Shown here: piece after piece, positions 17,747 through 27,210 of the stretch
Numbering within the stretch: position 1 is the first letter of the stretch
Layout: every line of letters starts with the position of its first letter
Source: Phragmitibacter sp965284365
GTDB taxonomy: Bacteria > Verrucomicrobiota > Verrucomicrobiia > Verrucomicrobiales > Verrucomicrobiaceae
DNA length: 64,000 nt
Assembly (NCBI GenBank): GCA_965284365.1
Contig: OZ260079.1
Span: forward strand, 3,224,001-3,288,000
Direction of reading: 5' to 3'
Translations under genes and position numbers: made by a program
The notes under the pieces: generated by a model
Databases searched by the model: none
What the model was told of the DNA's origin: nothing
Seen by the model: the letters and a program-made list of their open reading frames with translations, nothing else

Positions 17747-18874
17747 TCAAGATGGCGACGTTAACAGGGCCGAAAAGTCATCTAGAAACATTTGTGCTAT
17801 TTGTGATGCAAAGTAATCTCGACTCCTAATTCGCGCTGCCTGACCCATTGTTTCCCGAAGGGATTTATCCTGGACGAGCGATTGAATGCGTGAGCGTAGC
17901 AGAGAAGACGCTTCTGAATCCCTATGATCAAACGAAAGTCCTGTCCTGCCGTTGGCTATTAGGTCAGAAAAGCAATCTAATTTTGAAAGGATTACCGGCA
18001 GGCCTGCGGACATGGCCTCGAGAGCTGCATGGCCAAACGTCTCGCCTCGTTCCGCCAGTGACGGGTAGACAAATATTGATGACTCTTCGTAAAGGCGAAG
18101 CAGCTTTGTTACATCATAGACTGGACCCAACCATTCTATTTGGGGGTCTGCCCATTTTTTGATCAGCTGATTCCACCACTTCAGGCCTCCGCCTCCGTGG
18201 TGGGGTTCCCATGAACCTGCAAGGCGAAGCTTCCACCCCTGTAACCAGCCAGCCGACTTCGCTTCAGCAAATGCTTGCAACAGTAGGTGCAATCCCTTTT
18301 CTGGATGGACACGGCCCACATATAAAAGCACGGGCTGTCTGTGCGAATGAATAGGGTTAAGACGTTCGATGCCGCTGGTTAATGGGTTTGGCACGACTTT
18401 AACTTTATAGTGATCGGCGGCGGGGATACCCCTGCAAACAGCCTTTGCGGCCGATTTTGACGGTACGCGGAACCGGGCGGCATTTCTGTAAAGTCGTATC
18501 TGTCCTTTCGGGAGACGGTCGACACTCACATAGATACGACCATGCCTTGGTTTTAGTAACAGTGGTGCCCAAAAGGTATGGGTCACGATAATGTCGGCCT
18601 TTGGCAGAACACGAATTGCTCGCAACGTATAGAGGAGGTCTAGGCATTTCATTCCCACCATGCTTGCCGGAGCGTTATGTCCAGGAACCCGAATGTGCTT
18701 AACGTTTTCGATCTCCTCGTGATCGGGAAGATCCAGATGTGCGCGCGAAATTTGCGTGACATCGTTTCCACGCGCGGCAAATTGCTTCCCCATCTCAAAC
18801 CATATTTTCTCGACTGCGCCACCCATTATCGCTGGCACTGGCAGAAAGCCACCTTGGAGGAGCGTGATACGCAT
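17747..18874 (-). CDS. Family 4 glycosyltransferase, tandem paralogue B
   Basis: The 375-aa GT-B protein has an N-terminal acceptor domain starting LLQGGFLPVPAIMGGAVEKIWFE and a donor domain with VLLYVGRVHPEKGLHLLLQAF and SLAERGETFGHAALEAMSAGLPVILS carrying the conserved glutamates. It is a paralogue of the downstream gene, separated by 3 bp, with an intact E-x7-E region, so both copies look functional. It probably adds one sugar of the repeat unit. Confidence 0.93.
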   Translation of the reverse strand: MRITLLQGGFLPVPAIMGGAVEKIWFEMGKQFAARGNDVTQISRAHLDLPDHEEIENVKHIRVPGHNAPASMVGMKCLDLLYTLRAIRVLPKADIIVTHTFWAPLLLKPRHGRIYVSVDRLPKGQIRLYRNAARFRVPSKSAAKAVCRGIPAADHYKVKVVPNPLTSGIERLNPIHSHRQPVLLYVGRVHPEKGLHLLLQAFAEAKSAGWLQGWKLRLAGSWEPHHGGGGLKWWNQLIKKWADPQIEWLGPVYDVTKLLRLYEESSIFVYPSLAERGETFGHAALEAMSAGLPVILSKLDCFSDLIANGRTGLSFDHRDSEASSLLRSRIQSLVQDKSLRETMGQAARIRSRDYFASQIAQMFLDDFSALLTSPS

Positions 18875-18912
18875 GGGTTAGAGACGTTTCAACATGTCGC
18901 GGATAACCACCG

Positions 18913-20127
18913 TCATGCAGCGAATTTTTCTAGTTTCGGCTTCGACAACTCATTTAACAGGAGTTGCACTGATTTTCTGATCTCGAACCGTTCATCAAAG
19001 CATCGCCGTGCAGAATTCCCCATGGCATGCCGCTCGAGATCAGATAGCGTTATCCAACGGTTAATCAATTCGCTGGTGCCAGTCAGGGTGTCTTGGGCCA
19101 CCAGCGCCGCACCATCTGCCTCGATTTCGCGCCAGATATTCACTTGATCAGAAATGAGTACTGGCTTTCCACACGCAAGGGCCTCCACAACGGCTATGCC
19201 AAAGTTCTCCTGATGGCTCGGCAAAATGAAGGCTTCACAAGCGTGAAGTGCGCCCCATTTTAGATCTCCATGAACCATGCCGGTGAACGTGACGGTTCCA
19301 GACGGGCATAGGTCTCCTACGAGTTTTTTAATCATACCCTCATGTTCTGAAGTATCGCCTGTCCCCGAAGCTCCCCCCGCAATAACCAAATGTGGGGGAA
19401 CTACTGCCTTTTCACTCAGCACTGCTGCATAAGCGCGCACGAGCATCTCCAAACCCTTCTTTTGATGAATTCTACCTAAGAACAGCAGGAAAGGGCGCCG
19501 CCCTATTTCAGGGTATGCACGGTAGAACAAGGCCACCTGCCGCTCGGCATCGTTTGCTGGATCTTCAATACCCAAGGCCACGATTTTTTCCCTGCAATCA
19601 TAGAGCCAGAATGACCGTCGGGCGAGCAACCGCTCCGTTTCGCTGGTAAACAGCACACTCCGCGCATCCCGCAGAACACGATATTCCGCCCACGGCCAAT
19701 AGAGCCACTTTTTTAAATGCTTGAGCGGGTGGCTTTGTTTGAACCAAGGGTCAAGCATACCGTGCGGATAAACGTAATAGGGGACTTCCCTTAGATTTTT
19801 CCTTTGATGCATTCCACGTGAGGCGCGCCATACTGCAAGGCCTCCGTACTGCCAGAGACCATGTACGATGATGGCGTCGAATCTACCCTGATTCATACGC
19901 AACCATGGGACGACATCGGTACAATACCCATATCCTCCTATGCGCTGCCCCAGCCAATGTACTATGCCGGACGGCACAGTTGAGGTGGCGGCAGCGGATT
20001 TTGGGTCGAGAACAAGCACCTCGTTGGAGACGGCCTCTGCGGACAGCCCTAAGCACAGTGCCCTGACAGCTTCCGCAGTACCGCCGCTGGTTATGCTTAG
20101 AGATCGTGTGACGTGCAGAACGCGCAT
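18913..20127 (-). CDS. Family 4 glycosyltransferase
   Basis: The 404-aa product starts MRVLHVTRSLSITSGGTAEAVRALCLGLS, the usual GT4 Rossmann entry, followed by WHGLW-type acceptor loop IIVHGLWQYGGLAVW and YVYPHGMLDPWFK. The donor domain has LFLGRIHQKKGLEMLVRAYA and PSHQENFGIAVVEALACGKPVLIS with the E-x7-E pair. This subgroup (HGLW / PHGMLDPW) is widespread in EPS and colanic-acid-like loci. It lies 14 bp downstream of the acyltransferase gene. Confidence 0.94.
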   Translation of the reverse strand: MRVLHVTRSLSITSGGTAEAVRALCLGLSAEAVSNEVLVLDPKSAAATSTVPSGIVHWLGQRIGGYGYCTDVVPWLRMNQGRFDAIIVHGLWQYGGLAVWRASRGMHQRKNLREVPYYVYPHGMLDPWFKQSHPLKHLKKWLYWPWAEYRVLRDARSVLFTSETERLLARRSFWLYDCREKIVALGIEDPANDAERQVALFYRAYPEIGRRPFLLFLGRIHQKKGLEMLVRAYAAVLSEKAVVPPHLVIAGGASGTGDTSEHEGMIKKLVGDLCPSGTVTFTGMVHGDLKWGALHACEAFILPSHQENFGIAVVEALACGKPVLISDQVNIWREIEADGAALVAQDTLTGTSELINRWITLSDLERHAMGNSARRCFDERFEIRKSVQLLLNELSKPKLEKFAA

Positions 20128-20141
20128 AAATCAACGAGGAC

Positions 20142-20810
20142 TCACTCAACAAATCCTTGCATCCGATGAAAATAGGCGGCGTCCGCCGGCAGTTCCTTGA
20201 CCGGCTTTGCAGCAACTCCCGCATATAACCATCCTTCATCCTCCCATCGCTTGTTCAACAGAGATTTGGCACCCAGCACCGAACGATCCGGAAGGCGTGC
20301 TCCCCCCAATACAGTGCAATCGGTGCCAACAAACGTGTAGCTTCCGATGATGATAGGGTTAGAATCCTGGCGGCTTTTCAATATATCGATACTATGGGTG
20401 AGGAATTGTGACCTGTATCCGGCAATGGTAGCGAATGCGCCGATTTCTATCCGATGGGTGCAATCGAAATGATGATTCTTCGTAATAGCAGCATGATCTC
20501 CGATGATCAATTCCGGTACACGCTCCGGTTGATGCTTGAAGTGCCGCTCCCCACCTTTTGGGAAGCCCGTAATCCAGTTGCTGCGTGCAATAGTAGAAGA
20601 AAGTCCCATTTGGATCCGGTCGAGATGAATAGCCACGTTTCCGTGACCAATGGATGCACCTTCGGCCATCGATAGCTGCTTCGGGAAAATCCAGGACAGG
20701 CCTATGCGGGAATTCGGATGAAGTTCGTAGTCAAAAATGGCACGCAAGGCCCATCGTTTTAAGGGCCATGGGAGCAACATGACCATAAGGCGAACGAAAT
20801 TAGTAAACAT
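20142..20810 (-). CDS. Hexapeptide-repeat acyltransferase (LbH)
   Basis: The 222-aa product has a hydrophobic N terminus (VRLMVMLLPWPLKRWALRAIF) and left-handed beta-helix repeats (IGHGNVAIHLDRIQMG, IGAFATIAGYRSQFLTHSID, IGSYTFVGTDCTVLGGARLPDRSVLGA). This matches serine acetyltransferase/WcaB-like enzymes that acylate sugars. A His in the FDCTHRIEIG stretch may be catalytic. It overlaps the upstream GT4 gene by 11 nt, indicating co-translation. Confidence 0.87.
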   Translation of the reverse strand: MFTNFVRLMVMLLPWPLKRWALRAIFDYELHPNSRIGLSWIFPKQLSMAEGASIGHGNVAIHLDRIQMGLSSTIARSNWITGFPKGGERHFKHQPERVPELIIGDHAAITKNHHFDCTHRIEIGAFATIAGYRSQFLTHSIDILKSRQDSNPIIIGSYTFVGTDCTVLGGARLPDRSVLGAKSLLNKRWEDEGWLYAGVAAKPVKELPADAAYFHRMQGFVE

Positions 20811-21921
20811 GACTAGATGCGTCGCGAAAGAGGGTTTCGTATTTTCTGATCATACTATCCATGGTGAACCCGTCTAAGTTTGAGAGTCCATCGTCGACGA
20901 GGGCTTGTCGTACACCGCTCTCTCCTACGTGAAGGATCGCATCCGCTATCTGTAATGAGTTGTCGGCATCTACGATGATAGCACCCTTTCCGGCTACCTC
21001 CGGCAGGGAAGTGTTCCCGCTTGTGATTACGGGGCACCCGCACGACTGCGCTTCCAGAATGGGCCAACCAAATCCTTCGCTCAACGACGGAAAGACAAAG
21101 GCACGTGCATTGGCATACAATGCTGCAATTTCTGTATCCGGTCGATGTCCGAGCTCAATGACCCGGTTGGACAACCCAAGTTTTGCCGCTAGGGCCTTTT
21201 GATCGGGCCGAAGAGCTTCCCCGACGAACACGATGGTTCCATCCCACCTGCTGCCTAGGTGTTCGACGGCATGGAGGATACCTTCACGATTCTTCCTCAA
21301 TTGGGACGATCCAACGTGAAGTATGTAGTCAATAGCGCTGTCCCCGAGAATCGATTCGAGAAGTCGCTCGTCTTTACGCGCCTGAGTGGCAAATGCCGGG
21401 CTGAAAGACAGGTGAATCGTCCGCAGAGATGAGCTAGGCTGCCGGCCAGTGAGTCGTGAAAAGTCCGCGAGAGTAGCATTCGAGTCGCATGCGACATGGG
21501 ATATGAGGGACAAATTCTTAAGTATTGCGCTCTGCAGTCGTTTTCCCATCGTGGTGGCTGGGCAGTAAGTTGACTCTCCCATGGCCCCACGGATGGCCAG
21601 CAGATCGTGGCACGTTGCCGACGTTGCACCGGATGATATCCAACGTCGGTAGACGGCATTGGAATGGTCACAGATGTGCGAAAGTTCAAATTTTCTGGAT
21701 TTGATTCTCAGCGCGAATGGAAAACACACAAGTTTGTCCACGTAGGCGGCCCACTTGCGCAGGCCCCTTGTTGGCCACGAAAATTGGCCGAAGCGGGGGA
21801 AAGGCCTTATCGTTTCAACTTGATGGCCATTGCTTCGTAATCCGTCCTGCAACATGCTCGCAAAACGGAGCATGCTCTCCTGCCGATCGGGCAGGTAGTT
21901 AGAGATAAGCAGTATCCGCAC
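20800..21921 (-). CDS. Family 4 glycosyltransferase
   Basis: The 373-aa product begins at GTG (RILLISNYLPDRQESMLRFA). It carries ILHVGSSQLRKNREGILHAVEHL as the start of the donor domain and FPSLSEGFGWPILEAQSCGCPVITS with the EGFG..E motif of mannosyl-type GT4 enzymes. The stop overlaps the acyltransferase start by 11 nt. The enzyme is predicted cytoplasmic or membrane-peripheral and acts on a lipid-linked oligosaccharide. Confidence 0.94.
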   Translation of the reverse strand: MRILLISNYLPDRQESMLRFASMLQDGLRSNGHQVETIRPFPRFGQFSWPTRGLRKWAAYVDKLVCFPFALRIKSRKFELSHICDHSNAVYRRWISSGATSATCHDLLAIRGAMGESTYCPATTMGKRLQSAILKNLSLISHVACDSNATLADFSRLTGRQPSSSLRTIHLSFSPAFATQARKDERLLESILGDSAIDYILHVGSSQLRKNREGILHAVEHLGSRWDGTIVFVGEALRPDQKALAAKLGLSNRVIELGHRPDTEIAALYANARAFVFPSLSEGFGWPILEAQSCGCPVITSGNTSLPEVAGKGAIIVDADNSLQIADAILHVGESGVRQALVDDGLSNLDGFTMDSMIRKYETLFRDASSHVY

Positions 21922-21944
21922 TTTGCGAGGGTTTTACGATTGAG

Positions 21945-23282
21945 CTATCCGCATCTGCTGTGGGCTGGTCGCGCTGTCTCAGCCTTATTTGGCTCAGCGT
22001 TGCGATTGTCAACTCCAGAAGAGCGAGGTCTTTGGGGGCGGAGGCCTAGTTTGAGGGAGGCGAAGCAAAGGGCAGCTCCGAATGTAGCAAACCCCTGGGT
22101 ATTGGCGATTCCCCATGTCCCCATGAGGACGTTCATACTGCAGGCACCAAATAGAAGTATAGGCAGGATATTGCCCCAACGAAGAGCCCCCCACGCCGAG
22201 GTGAACAGTTGGAGTGTGATGCCAACGCGTAATAGGATAAACGCGGTTCCAAAAATAATGCCAGATTCGTACATGATTCGACCTAGCTCGGTCTCCTGTC
22301 CACCGCCAAAACCTCTTAGGCCGGTGGTAAGAAAGTAGCCGACATTGGTTCCCGTACCGAGTCCGTGTCCCATCATACCGGCTTCGCTGGCGGCCCAGAT
22401 CGGATAATTAAGCATTCCTGCGAAACGGTCTAGCGAGCTCTCCGTGATGCCTTGTCCTCCCGATGCATCCTCAAACCGTTGCACCAACTGCCGCTGCCCC
22501 TCTTCAAAGAATTCGGTGCTTGTGAGTCCGGCTAGTCCCAGTCCAACTACGCCGATTGACACAAGTAGCCCCTTGGCTGCCTCAGCCTTGAACAACGCAA
22601 GGCCCGCCAGCAACATAAAAACGGTGCCTACGGCAAGGATGGCGCTGCGGCTTCCCGAAACTGCTAGAGATGCGATCACTGATGCGGAACAGAGGACTTT
22701 GAGAGGCCATTGTCGCAGATGGGATACAGAGAATGAGTGAGCAAGGAACGCGGCAACTAAAGCGGTGAAGCTCACCATTCCACTCACGAACGCGAATGTA
22801 CCGGCAGGTCTCACAGTCCCATAATGGGTCGGCATTCCCCCCGCGTTGATGAGCGAACCAGGAGGGGATCGAAACTGTTGGACAACCAGCAAGGCCATAG
22901 GAATCATCAACAGCATCATCCAGCGGCTAATGCGTTGCACATCGGATGCCGTCAGAACTATTGGCATGATAAAAATAAGCGGGAGGTGTAGAAAGTTGCT
23001 CCGAAGCCCATACAGAAGAACCATTAGCGGGGCGTCGCTGGCGAGCAGGCTGGTAGCTCCTGTGGCGAGGGCGAGAGCTACAGTGAATCCAAGCGCAGGA
23101 TGGCGTGGCATGAGGCCGGCCGGGATAGCGAAAAGATAAATCAGGCATGCAACGGGATCTCGGACAAGTAGCAGTACATTGCTCAATCCTGGAAGGATCC
23201 AGAATCGCAAAGCCCCTTCAAAAATTAGCAGCCAAAAATACAGGAAGATCAGGCGGCGGATGATTCGAAGGGAAGAATTCAT
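21945..23282 (-). CDS. O-antigen polymerase/ligase-like membrane protein (Wzy)
   Basis: The 445-aa protein has about ten TM helices and a long periplasmic loop after the middle (about 270-350) containing MMGHGLGTGTNVGYFLTTG. The GxGxG plus RIMYESGIIFG arrangement is typical of Wzy-type polymerases. It would join lipid-linked repeat units on the outer face of the inner membrane. A second, distinct Wzy_C/ligase-like protein is encoded at 51.9 kb, so polymerase and ligase roles may be divided between them. No Wzx flippase is seen in the window. Confidence 0.85.
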   Translation of the reverse strand: MNSSLRIIRRLIFLYFWLLIFEGALRFWILPGLSNVLLLVRDPVACLIYLFAIPAGLMPRHPALGFTVALALATGATSLLASDAPLMVLLYGLRSNFLHLPLIFIMPIVLTASDVQRISRWMMLLMIPMALLVVQQFRSPPGSLINAGGMPTHYGTVRPAGTFAFVSGMVSFTALVAAFLAHSFSVSHLRQWPLKVLCSASVIASLAVSGSRSAILAVGTVFMLLAGLALFKAEAAKGLLVSIGVVGLGLAGLTSTEFFEEGQRQLVQRFEDASGGQGITESSLDRFAGMLNYPIWAASEAGMMGHGLGTGTNVGYFLTTGLRGFGGGQETELGRIMYESGIIFGTAFILLRVGITLQLFTSAWGALRWGNILPILLFGACSMNVLMGTWGIANTQGFATFGAALCFASLKLGLRPQRPRSSGVDNRNAEPNKAETARPAHSRCG

Positions 23283-23360
23283 TTAGTCAAAGATGGGTAA
23301 ATCGTGGGATGCAAGAGCATAACGGAGCCTAGGTCAGGGATCCGCAGGATCAATTGAGGG

Positions 23361-24623
23361 CTAGTTGGCGGGAGTTGAATTCTGCATCTTCAGGGAATCT
23401 AGAATGCACTGGACATATCGATCCCAAGAGTATTCTGCTGCTTTCGCCCGGCATGCATGGCGCATGGAGTTGAGTTGATTTCGGTTATCTGCCAGCGAAT
23501 TGATGCTTGCGGCAATAGACTCTGGGGAGCGAATTGGTACAAGGAACCCCGTCACCCCGTCGTCTACCAAGTCTTCTCCCCCGGCATTGGCTGTGACCAC
23601 AATCGGAAGGCCACAAGCGAGTGCCTCCTGCTGCACCAGAGCGCGGCCCTCCACAATGGATGGAAGCACGAGCAAATCACAAGTGCGCATCAATTGCAGC
23701 ACTTGAGTGTGGCAGCGGGGAGGCTCAAAGGTGAAGGAAACTCCCTGCTTTCTGTAAAACTCCATGGGAACCACTGGACTACCCAAAACGATCAATTCCA
23801 CATCACGGCGGGCGATGAGCCGCATAGCTGCAAAAACATCAGCGAGTCCTTTCCGCTGCGACATTGACCCTGCGAAGAGTAGACGGAGTTTCCGGTTGTC
23901 TACAGTCTGATCTTTGCGCGTATTCAACTCAGCATGTGGCAGGTTAGGACTTCCAAACTCTGCTACTACTACCTTCTTGGCCGACCTCACGGATACAGGC
24001 AGAGTCCGCTCCACGAACTTGCTGGGAACCACAACCACATCGGCCAATTTCAATTCCTCCGATTTGCGTTGAAGTTTTGCTTCGGAATCGGCGGGGCCGA
24101 TCAGTGTTCCTGCCCATTCCGGCAGGCGTTGAGCCTCTTCGTCTAACAATCTTCTGCTGGTTTCCCAGTACGCGATGGGTAATTCGTAGGCGCGCCGCAT
24201 TCCAATCTGTTCGGCCACCCGGAAACTGGCCAAAGAACCGTCCTCGTACCCGTAAACCCAGTCAGCTCCAGGGGATAGTCGGATCTCTCCAGGCAGGCCC
24301 CTCGCGACTGCGGCATCGAGGTCTTGGTAAACCTTGTCCACGCTTGCCCAGCCTACTTCGTGGCGGACAAGAAACCCGAGGCCCGCGCGTGGACTTAAGA
24401 GGCGCACCCATTCTCTCATTGGTCGCTTTCGGATAAATTTCTGGGGGATCGGATAAGATCGGCGCTCCAATTGAGAGCGCACATTTTTTGGCATTATTGA
24501 CCAAAGTCTTTCAGATTGCATCGCGATCGTAGTCCAATAGCGAAATTCGCTCCCGCTCGTTTCCAAGCCAGCTAATAGAGCGCGGACAAAAGTGTTTCCC
24601 GATGGATGAATCACATGGATCAT
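23361..24623 (-). CDS. Family 4 glycosyltransferase
   Basis: The 420-aa protein shows a GT-B fold: IHVIHPSGNTFVRALLAGL entry, RLLFAGSMSQRKGLADVFAAMRL donor-domain start and PSIVEGRALVQQEALACGLPIVVTANAGGEDLV with the glutamate pair. The acceptor side contains YWETSRRLLDEEAQRLPEWAG and VVPSKFVERTLPVS. This is a common EPS subgroup with a long linker. It follows a gap of about 650 bp and lies 78 bp upstream of the Wzy-like gene. Confidence 0.93.
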   Translation of the reverse strand: MIHVIHPSGNTFVRALLAGLETSGSEFRYWTTIAMQSERLWSIMPKNVRSQLERRSYPIPQKFIRKRPMREWVRLLSPRAGLGFLVRHEVGWASVDKVYQDLDAAVARGLPGEIRLSPGADWVYGYEDGSLASFRVAEQIGMRRAYELPIAYWETSRRLLDEEAQRLPEWAGTLIGPADSEAKLQRKSEELKLADVVVVPSKFVERTLPVSVRSAKKVVVAEFGSPNLPHAELNTRKDQTVDNRKLRLLFAGSMSQRKGLADVFAAMRLIARRDVELIVLGSPVVPMEFYRKQGVSFTFEPPRCHTQVLQLMRTCDLLVLPSIVEGRALVQQEALACGLPIVVTANAGGEDLVDDGVTGFLVPIRSPESIAASINSLADNRNQLNSMRHACRAKAAEYSWDRYVQCILDSLKMQNSTPAN

Positions 24624-25154
24624 AAGGGGTGGGCTATCTCTAGTTTTACATTCAGGCGATCAGGTAAACCAGATATAGCGCAACTTCGAAGGGTTGCTGG
24701 AAATGCGCCCGCCGGACTGCCAGGGATTCTGGAGCATCGGAAGCGACGACAGAAATCGAATTGAATCAATCTCTGACAGGCCGGAGATCGGTCACCGCCA
24801 GGGCCAACGTGCTAAGCTGCAATGGCGCGACATACTGCGAATAGCCCATACCGCCGTTTGTTTGTTTCCATTCGTAGGCTTGCGTCCCCAGATGCCTGAT
24901 CCTCTTCCAATATCGTCGTTCTCTAATTGAAAGTTTCTGTTCCCTTTTTGCTCGGACTGTTGGTGATGAATGCAATAGCAGCTGATCAAATAAACAGCAC
25001 TACCTAGGTGCCAATAACTCGCATTGGAACTACGAGCCAGGTTGCGTCGATTCTCCTAGGAACGCCTCCGTCTTGCTGGATGGCCGTTTATCCGATCCAA
25101 AGTTCAGTGCGAACACCTTGAGCCACTGTAAGTGCTCGGCGGGAATAAGAGGCT
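24624..25154. other. 531-bp gap with traces of decayed coding sequence
   Basis: No intact gene. On the minus strand several short open stretches have protein-like composition. One runs about 60 codons from about 25232 to 25045 (including WTSWLAFVIHIIVRWSIAV, a possible TM helix) and another lies at 24975-24766. They fall in different frames and are split by stops. Together with the 41-codon frame just upstream they suggest a degraded membrane-protein or transferase gene, but I cannot name the family. Confidence 0.4.
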
Positions 25155-25280
25155 TCACAGCAATCGACCACCTGACAATGATGTGAATGACAAATGCCAA
25201 CCAAGAAGTCCAAACAAACCATTAATATCGAATCCGCCGAACGCTGCTAGTCGATTTTTGAATTCTGCATCAGGCGCCAT
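25155..25280 (-). pseudogene. 41-codon remnant frame coupled to the FkbM gene by a TGATG overlap
   Basis: The ATG at 25280 shares its A with the TGA stop of the upstream methyltransferase gene, the usual arrangement for a coupled downstream cistron. The frame (MAPDAEFKNRLAAFGGFDIN...) stops after 41 codons, while a neighbouring frame stays open for about 60 codons across the stop. This looks like the 5' end of a gene broken by a frameshift. The family is unknown. A genuine 41-aa peptide cannot be excluded. Confidence 0.4.
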
Positions 25281-26083
25281 CATTTTGAAAAAAGAATTGT
25301 GGAGGTAGGGCCGTCAGCTCCTCCCTCGCTCTCCTCAACCAATGTGGTTTGATTTATGAGGCCCAAGCTTACGATCCGATGGGAAATAGGGGCCGTTTTT
25401 TTATCGCCATGAATTTCGATGCAAACAAGCTCACAGCTTGAAATTAATTCTGGATAATTCTCCAATAAGGCCCCCTCGCTCCCCTCAATGTCGCATTTCA
25501 GCATATGGATGACTGCTCCCCTTGTCCGAAGAGCATCGAGATCCACGTACTCCGCCCGGAATCCGGTGGTTCCAACTGAGTCTGCCACACGTAGAGCATA
25601 ATGCCCTTCTGTAGTCCCGAGCCATTCTGTTCCAGATCGTTTTCCCGCCAGTCCCGGCACAATTTCCCAGCAGAAACCAAGATGGGAGTTTTTCATACGA
25701 TGCAACTCCATGGCTTTGCAGTTCGACGGGCTGGCCTCAACCGAAGTAATGTGCAAGCATTGACCTAATCTTCCGGATTGAATCCAGGCATCTGCCACCG
25801 ACAAGGCAAAAAACCCCACATTCCCGCCGCAATCCAACACTCGGACTTCTGAGTCACCTGCTGTGACCTCGAGAAATGATTGAATCGCCAAGTGGTAGCA
25901 TTTCAGTTCGAAAATCTCATGAAAGATTAACCAGTCGTCAAAGCATTTTATGTAGCAGGTGATCCCTGAGAGAAGTGTTTTCTCACCCCCATGCTTCCTC
26001 ATCCACCGCCACCGGCTGGTGGCCTTGAGCGCACCGCCAAGACCTATCCGTTGCAAAAAATGCTTAAATGCTTTCTTTCCCAT
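25280..26083 (-). CDS. FkbM-family SAM-dependent methyltransferase
   Basis: I use the ATG at 26083 (267 aa, MGKKAFKHFLQRIGLGG) rather than a TTG 18 codons upstream; a weak AAGG lies about 13 nt before it. Motif I is VRVLDCGGNVGFFALSVAD and the FkbM-type signature is HMLKCDIEGSEGALLENYPE, a variant of KIDVEGAE with Ile for Val and Ser for Ala. The acidic tail of strand 2 (ITSVEASPSNCKAME) is also present. It should methylate a sugar hydroxyl. The C terminus overlaps a short remnant frame by one base. Confidence 0.9.
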   Translation of the reverse strand: MGKKAFKHFLQRIGLGGALKATSRWRWMRKHGGEKTLLSGITCYIKCFDDWLIFHEIFELKCYHLAIQSFLEVTAGDSEVRVLDCGGNVGFFALSVADAWIQSGRLGQCLHITSVEASPSNCKAMELHRMKNSHLGFCWEIVPGLAGKRSGTEWLGTTEGHYALRVADSVGTTGFRAEYVDLDALRTRGAVIHMLKCDIEGSEGALLENYPELISSCELVCIEIHGDKKTAPISHRIVSLGLINQTTLVEESEGGADGPTSTILFSK

Positions 26084-26155
26084 AAGTTGATCACCCTTCG
26101 GTCGGTCGGCCTGAGCTAGCGGAAACACCCTGCTCAAAGCCGTTGCTGTGGTACT

Positions 26156-27208
26156 TCAGTCGAAGAGGGAATTGGAAGCAAAGACTGAAGGCAGACCGTG
26201 TAAAGCCTTACCCTCACGTCGTGCCTTGCGTCGGCGGACATGGGTTTGTAGGGCTTTGACCCCAACCAAGGGCCATTCCCACCAGTCGACACGGGCGCAG
26301 CGGGCTTGTGCCTGCCATTTTTCCCACTCAGGGTGCGTGCGGAACCGAGCGCTTCGGACCAGCCAGTTGCCGAGTAGTTCATGCCGATGGCGCTGATAAT
26401 GTCGCATCGCTAGATCGCTCGACTGAGCAGCCAAAGCCATCCCAGTTAGTAACACCAACGCCGGCTCGACGTTACGCCAAGCCCAAGTCGCTTGGGATTG
26501 CGTCATAGATCGATCATGAAACCGGTAATCATGGAGTGTTTCTCCACAATACAAGAATGATGCCCCGTGAGCCGCCAACAACAGCCAGTAAAACCAGTCT
26601 TGGCAGTAGCGCCAATCCATGTGGTAGCGCGTTAGGATCGGGAGTGTAGCTCTACTCCGCGCAAAAACGGAGGGTGTGTTAACAACGTTGCCAGCCAGAA
26701 GCAATGCCAGCATTTGCTCTGGCGCGATCACTGTGTCCTCTAGAGGTTTCATTCTCTCGAACAATTTTTTCCCAAGATCAAACCATGTCTCGTTACCTTC
26801 ACTGTCAATTTGCCCACCCTTCCCGAAAGCCATGGCAACGTCCGCGTGGGCCAACATAACTTCAAGGCGCTGCTCCATGAATCGAGGCCGCAGCAAATCG
26901 TCTGCCCCAGGATAGCACCAGTAGTCGCCACAGGCCTCATCCATCAAAAAGCGGGTGGCCTTACTCACGCCTCGGTTGGGCTGCCACCTAAAAGCACGGA
27001 TACGAGAGTCTTGCAACCTTCGTGCCACATCGGGATGGTCCAGATCACCAGAACCGTCATCGAGAATTAGCAACTCCCAATGTGAGTGGGTCTGAGCCAC
27101 CACTGAATCTATTAGCAGTCCCAGGTAGTGACCCGCATTGTAGCTGGGCACCAACACCGAGACAAGTTGGGGATCAGCAAACCTCATACTTGGGCATTTT
27201 GTGCGCAT
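26156..27208 (-). CDS. Family 2 glycosyltransferase
   Basis: The 350-aa GT-A enzyme has VSVLVPSYNAGHYLGLLIDSVVAQTHSHWELLILDDGS at the N terminus and the metal-binding YPGADDLLRPRFME near residue 97. The tail has HDRSMTQSQATWAWRN, as in EpsJ/WcaA-like enzymes. It starts three bases after the stop of the amber-interrupted glycosyltransferase, so both once formed one operon. Donor and linkage are unknown. Confidence 0.93.
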   Translation of the reverse strand: MRTKCPSMRFADPQLVSVLVPSYNAGHYLGLLIDSVVAQTHSHWELLILDDGSGDLDHPDVARRLQDSRIRAFRWQPNRGVSKATRFLMDEACGDYWCYPGADDLLRPRFMEQRLEVMLAHADVAMAFGKGGQIDSEGNETWFDLGKKLFERMKPLEDTVIAPEQMLALLLAGNVVNTPSVFARSRATLPILTRYHMDWRYCQDWFYWLLLAAHGASFLYCGETLHDYRFHDRSMTQSQATWAWRNVEPALVLLTGMALAAQSSDLAMRHYQRHRHELLGNWLVRSARFRTHPEWEKWQAQARCARVDWWEWPLVGVKALQTHVRRRKARREGKALHGLPSVFASNSLFD

Positions 27209-27210
27209 GG

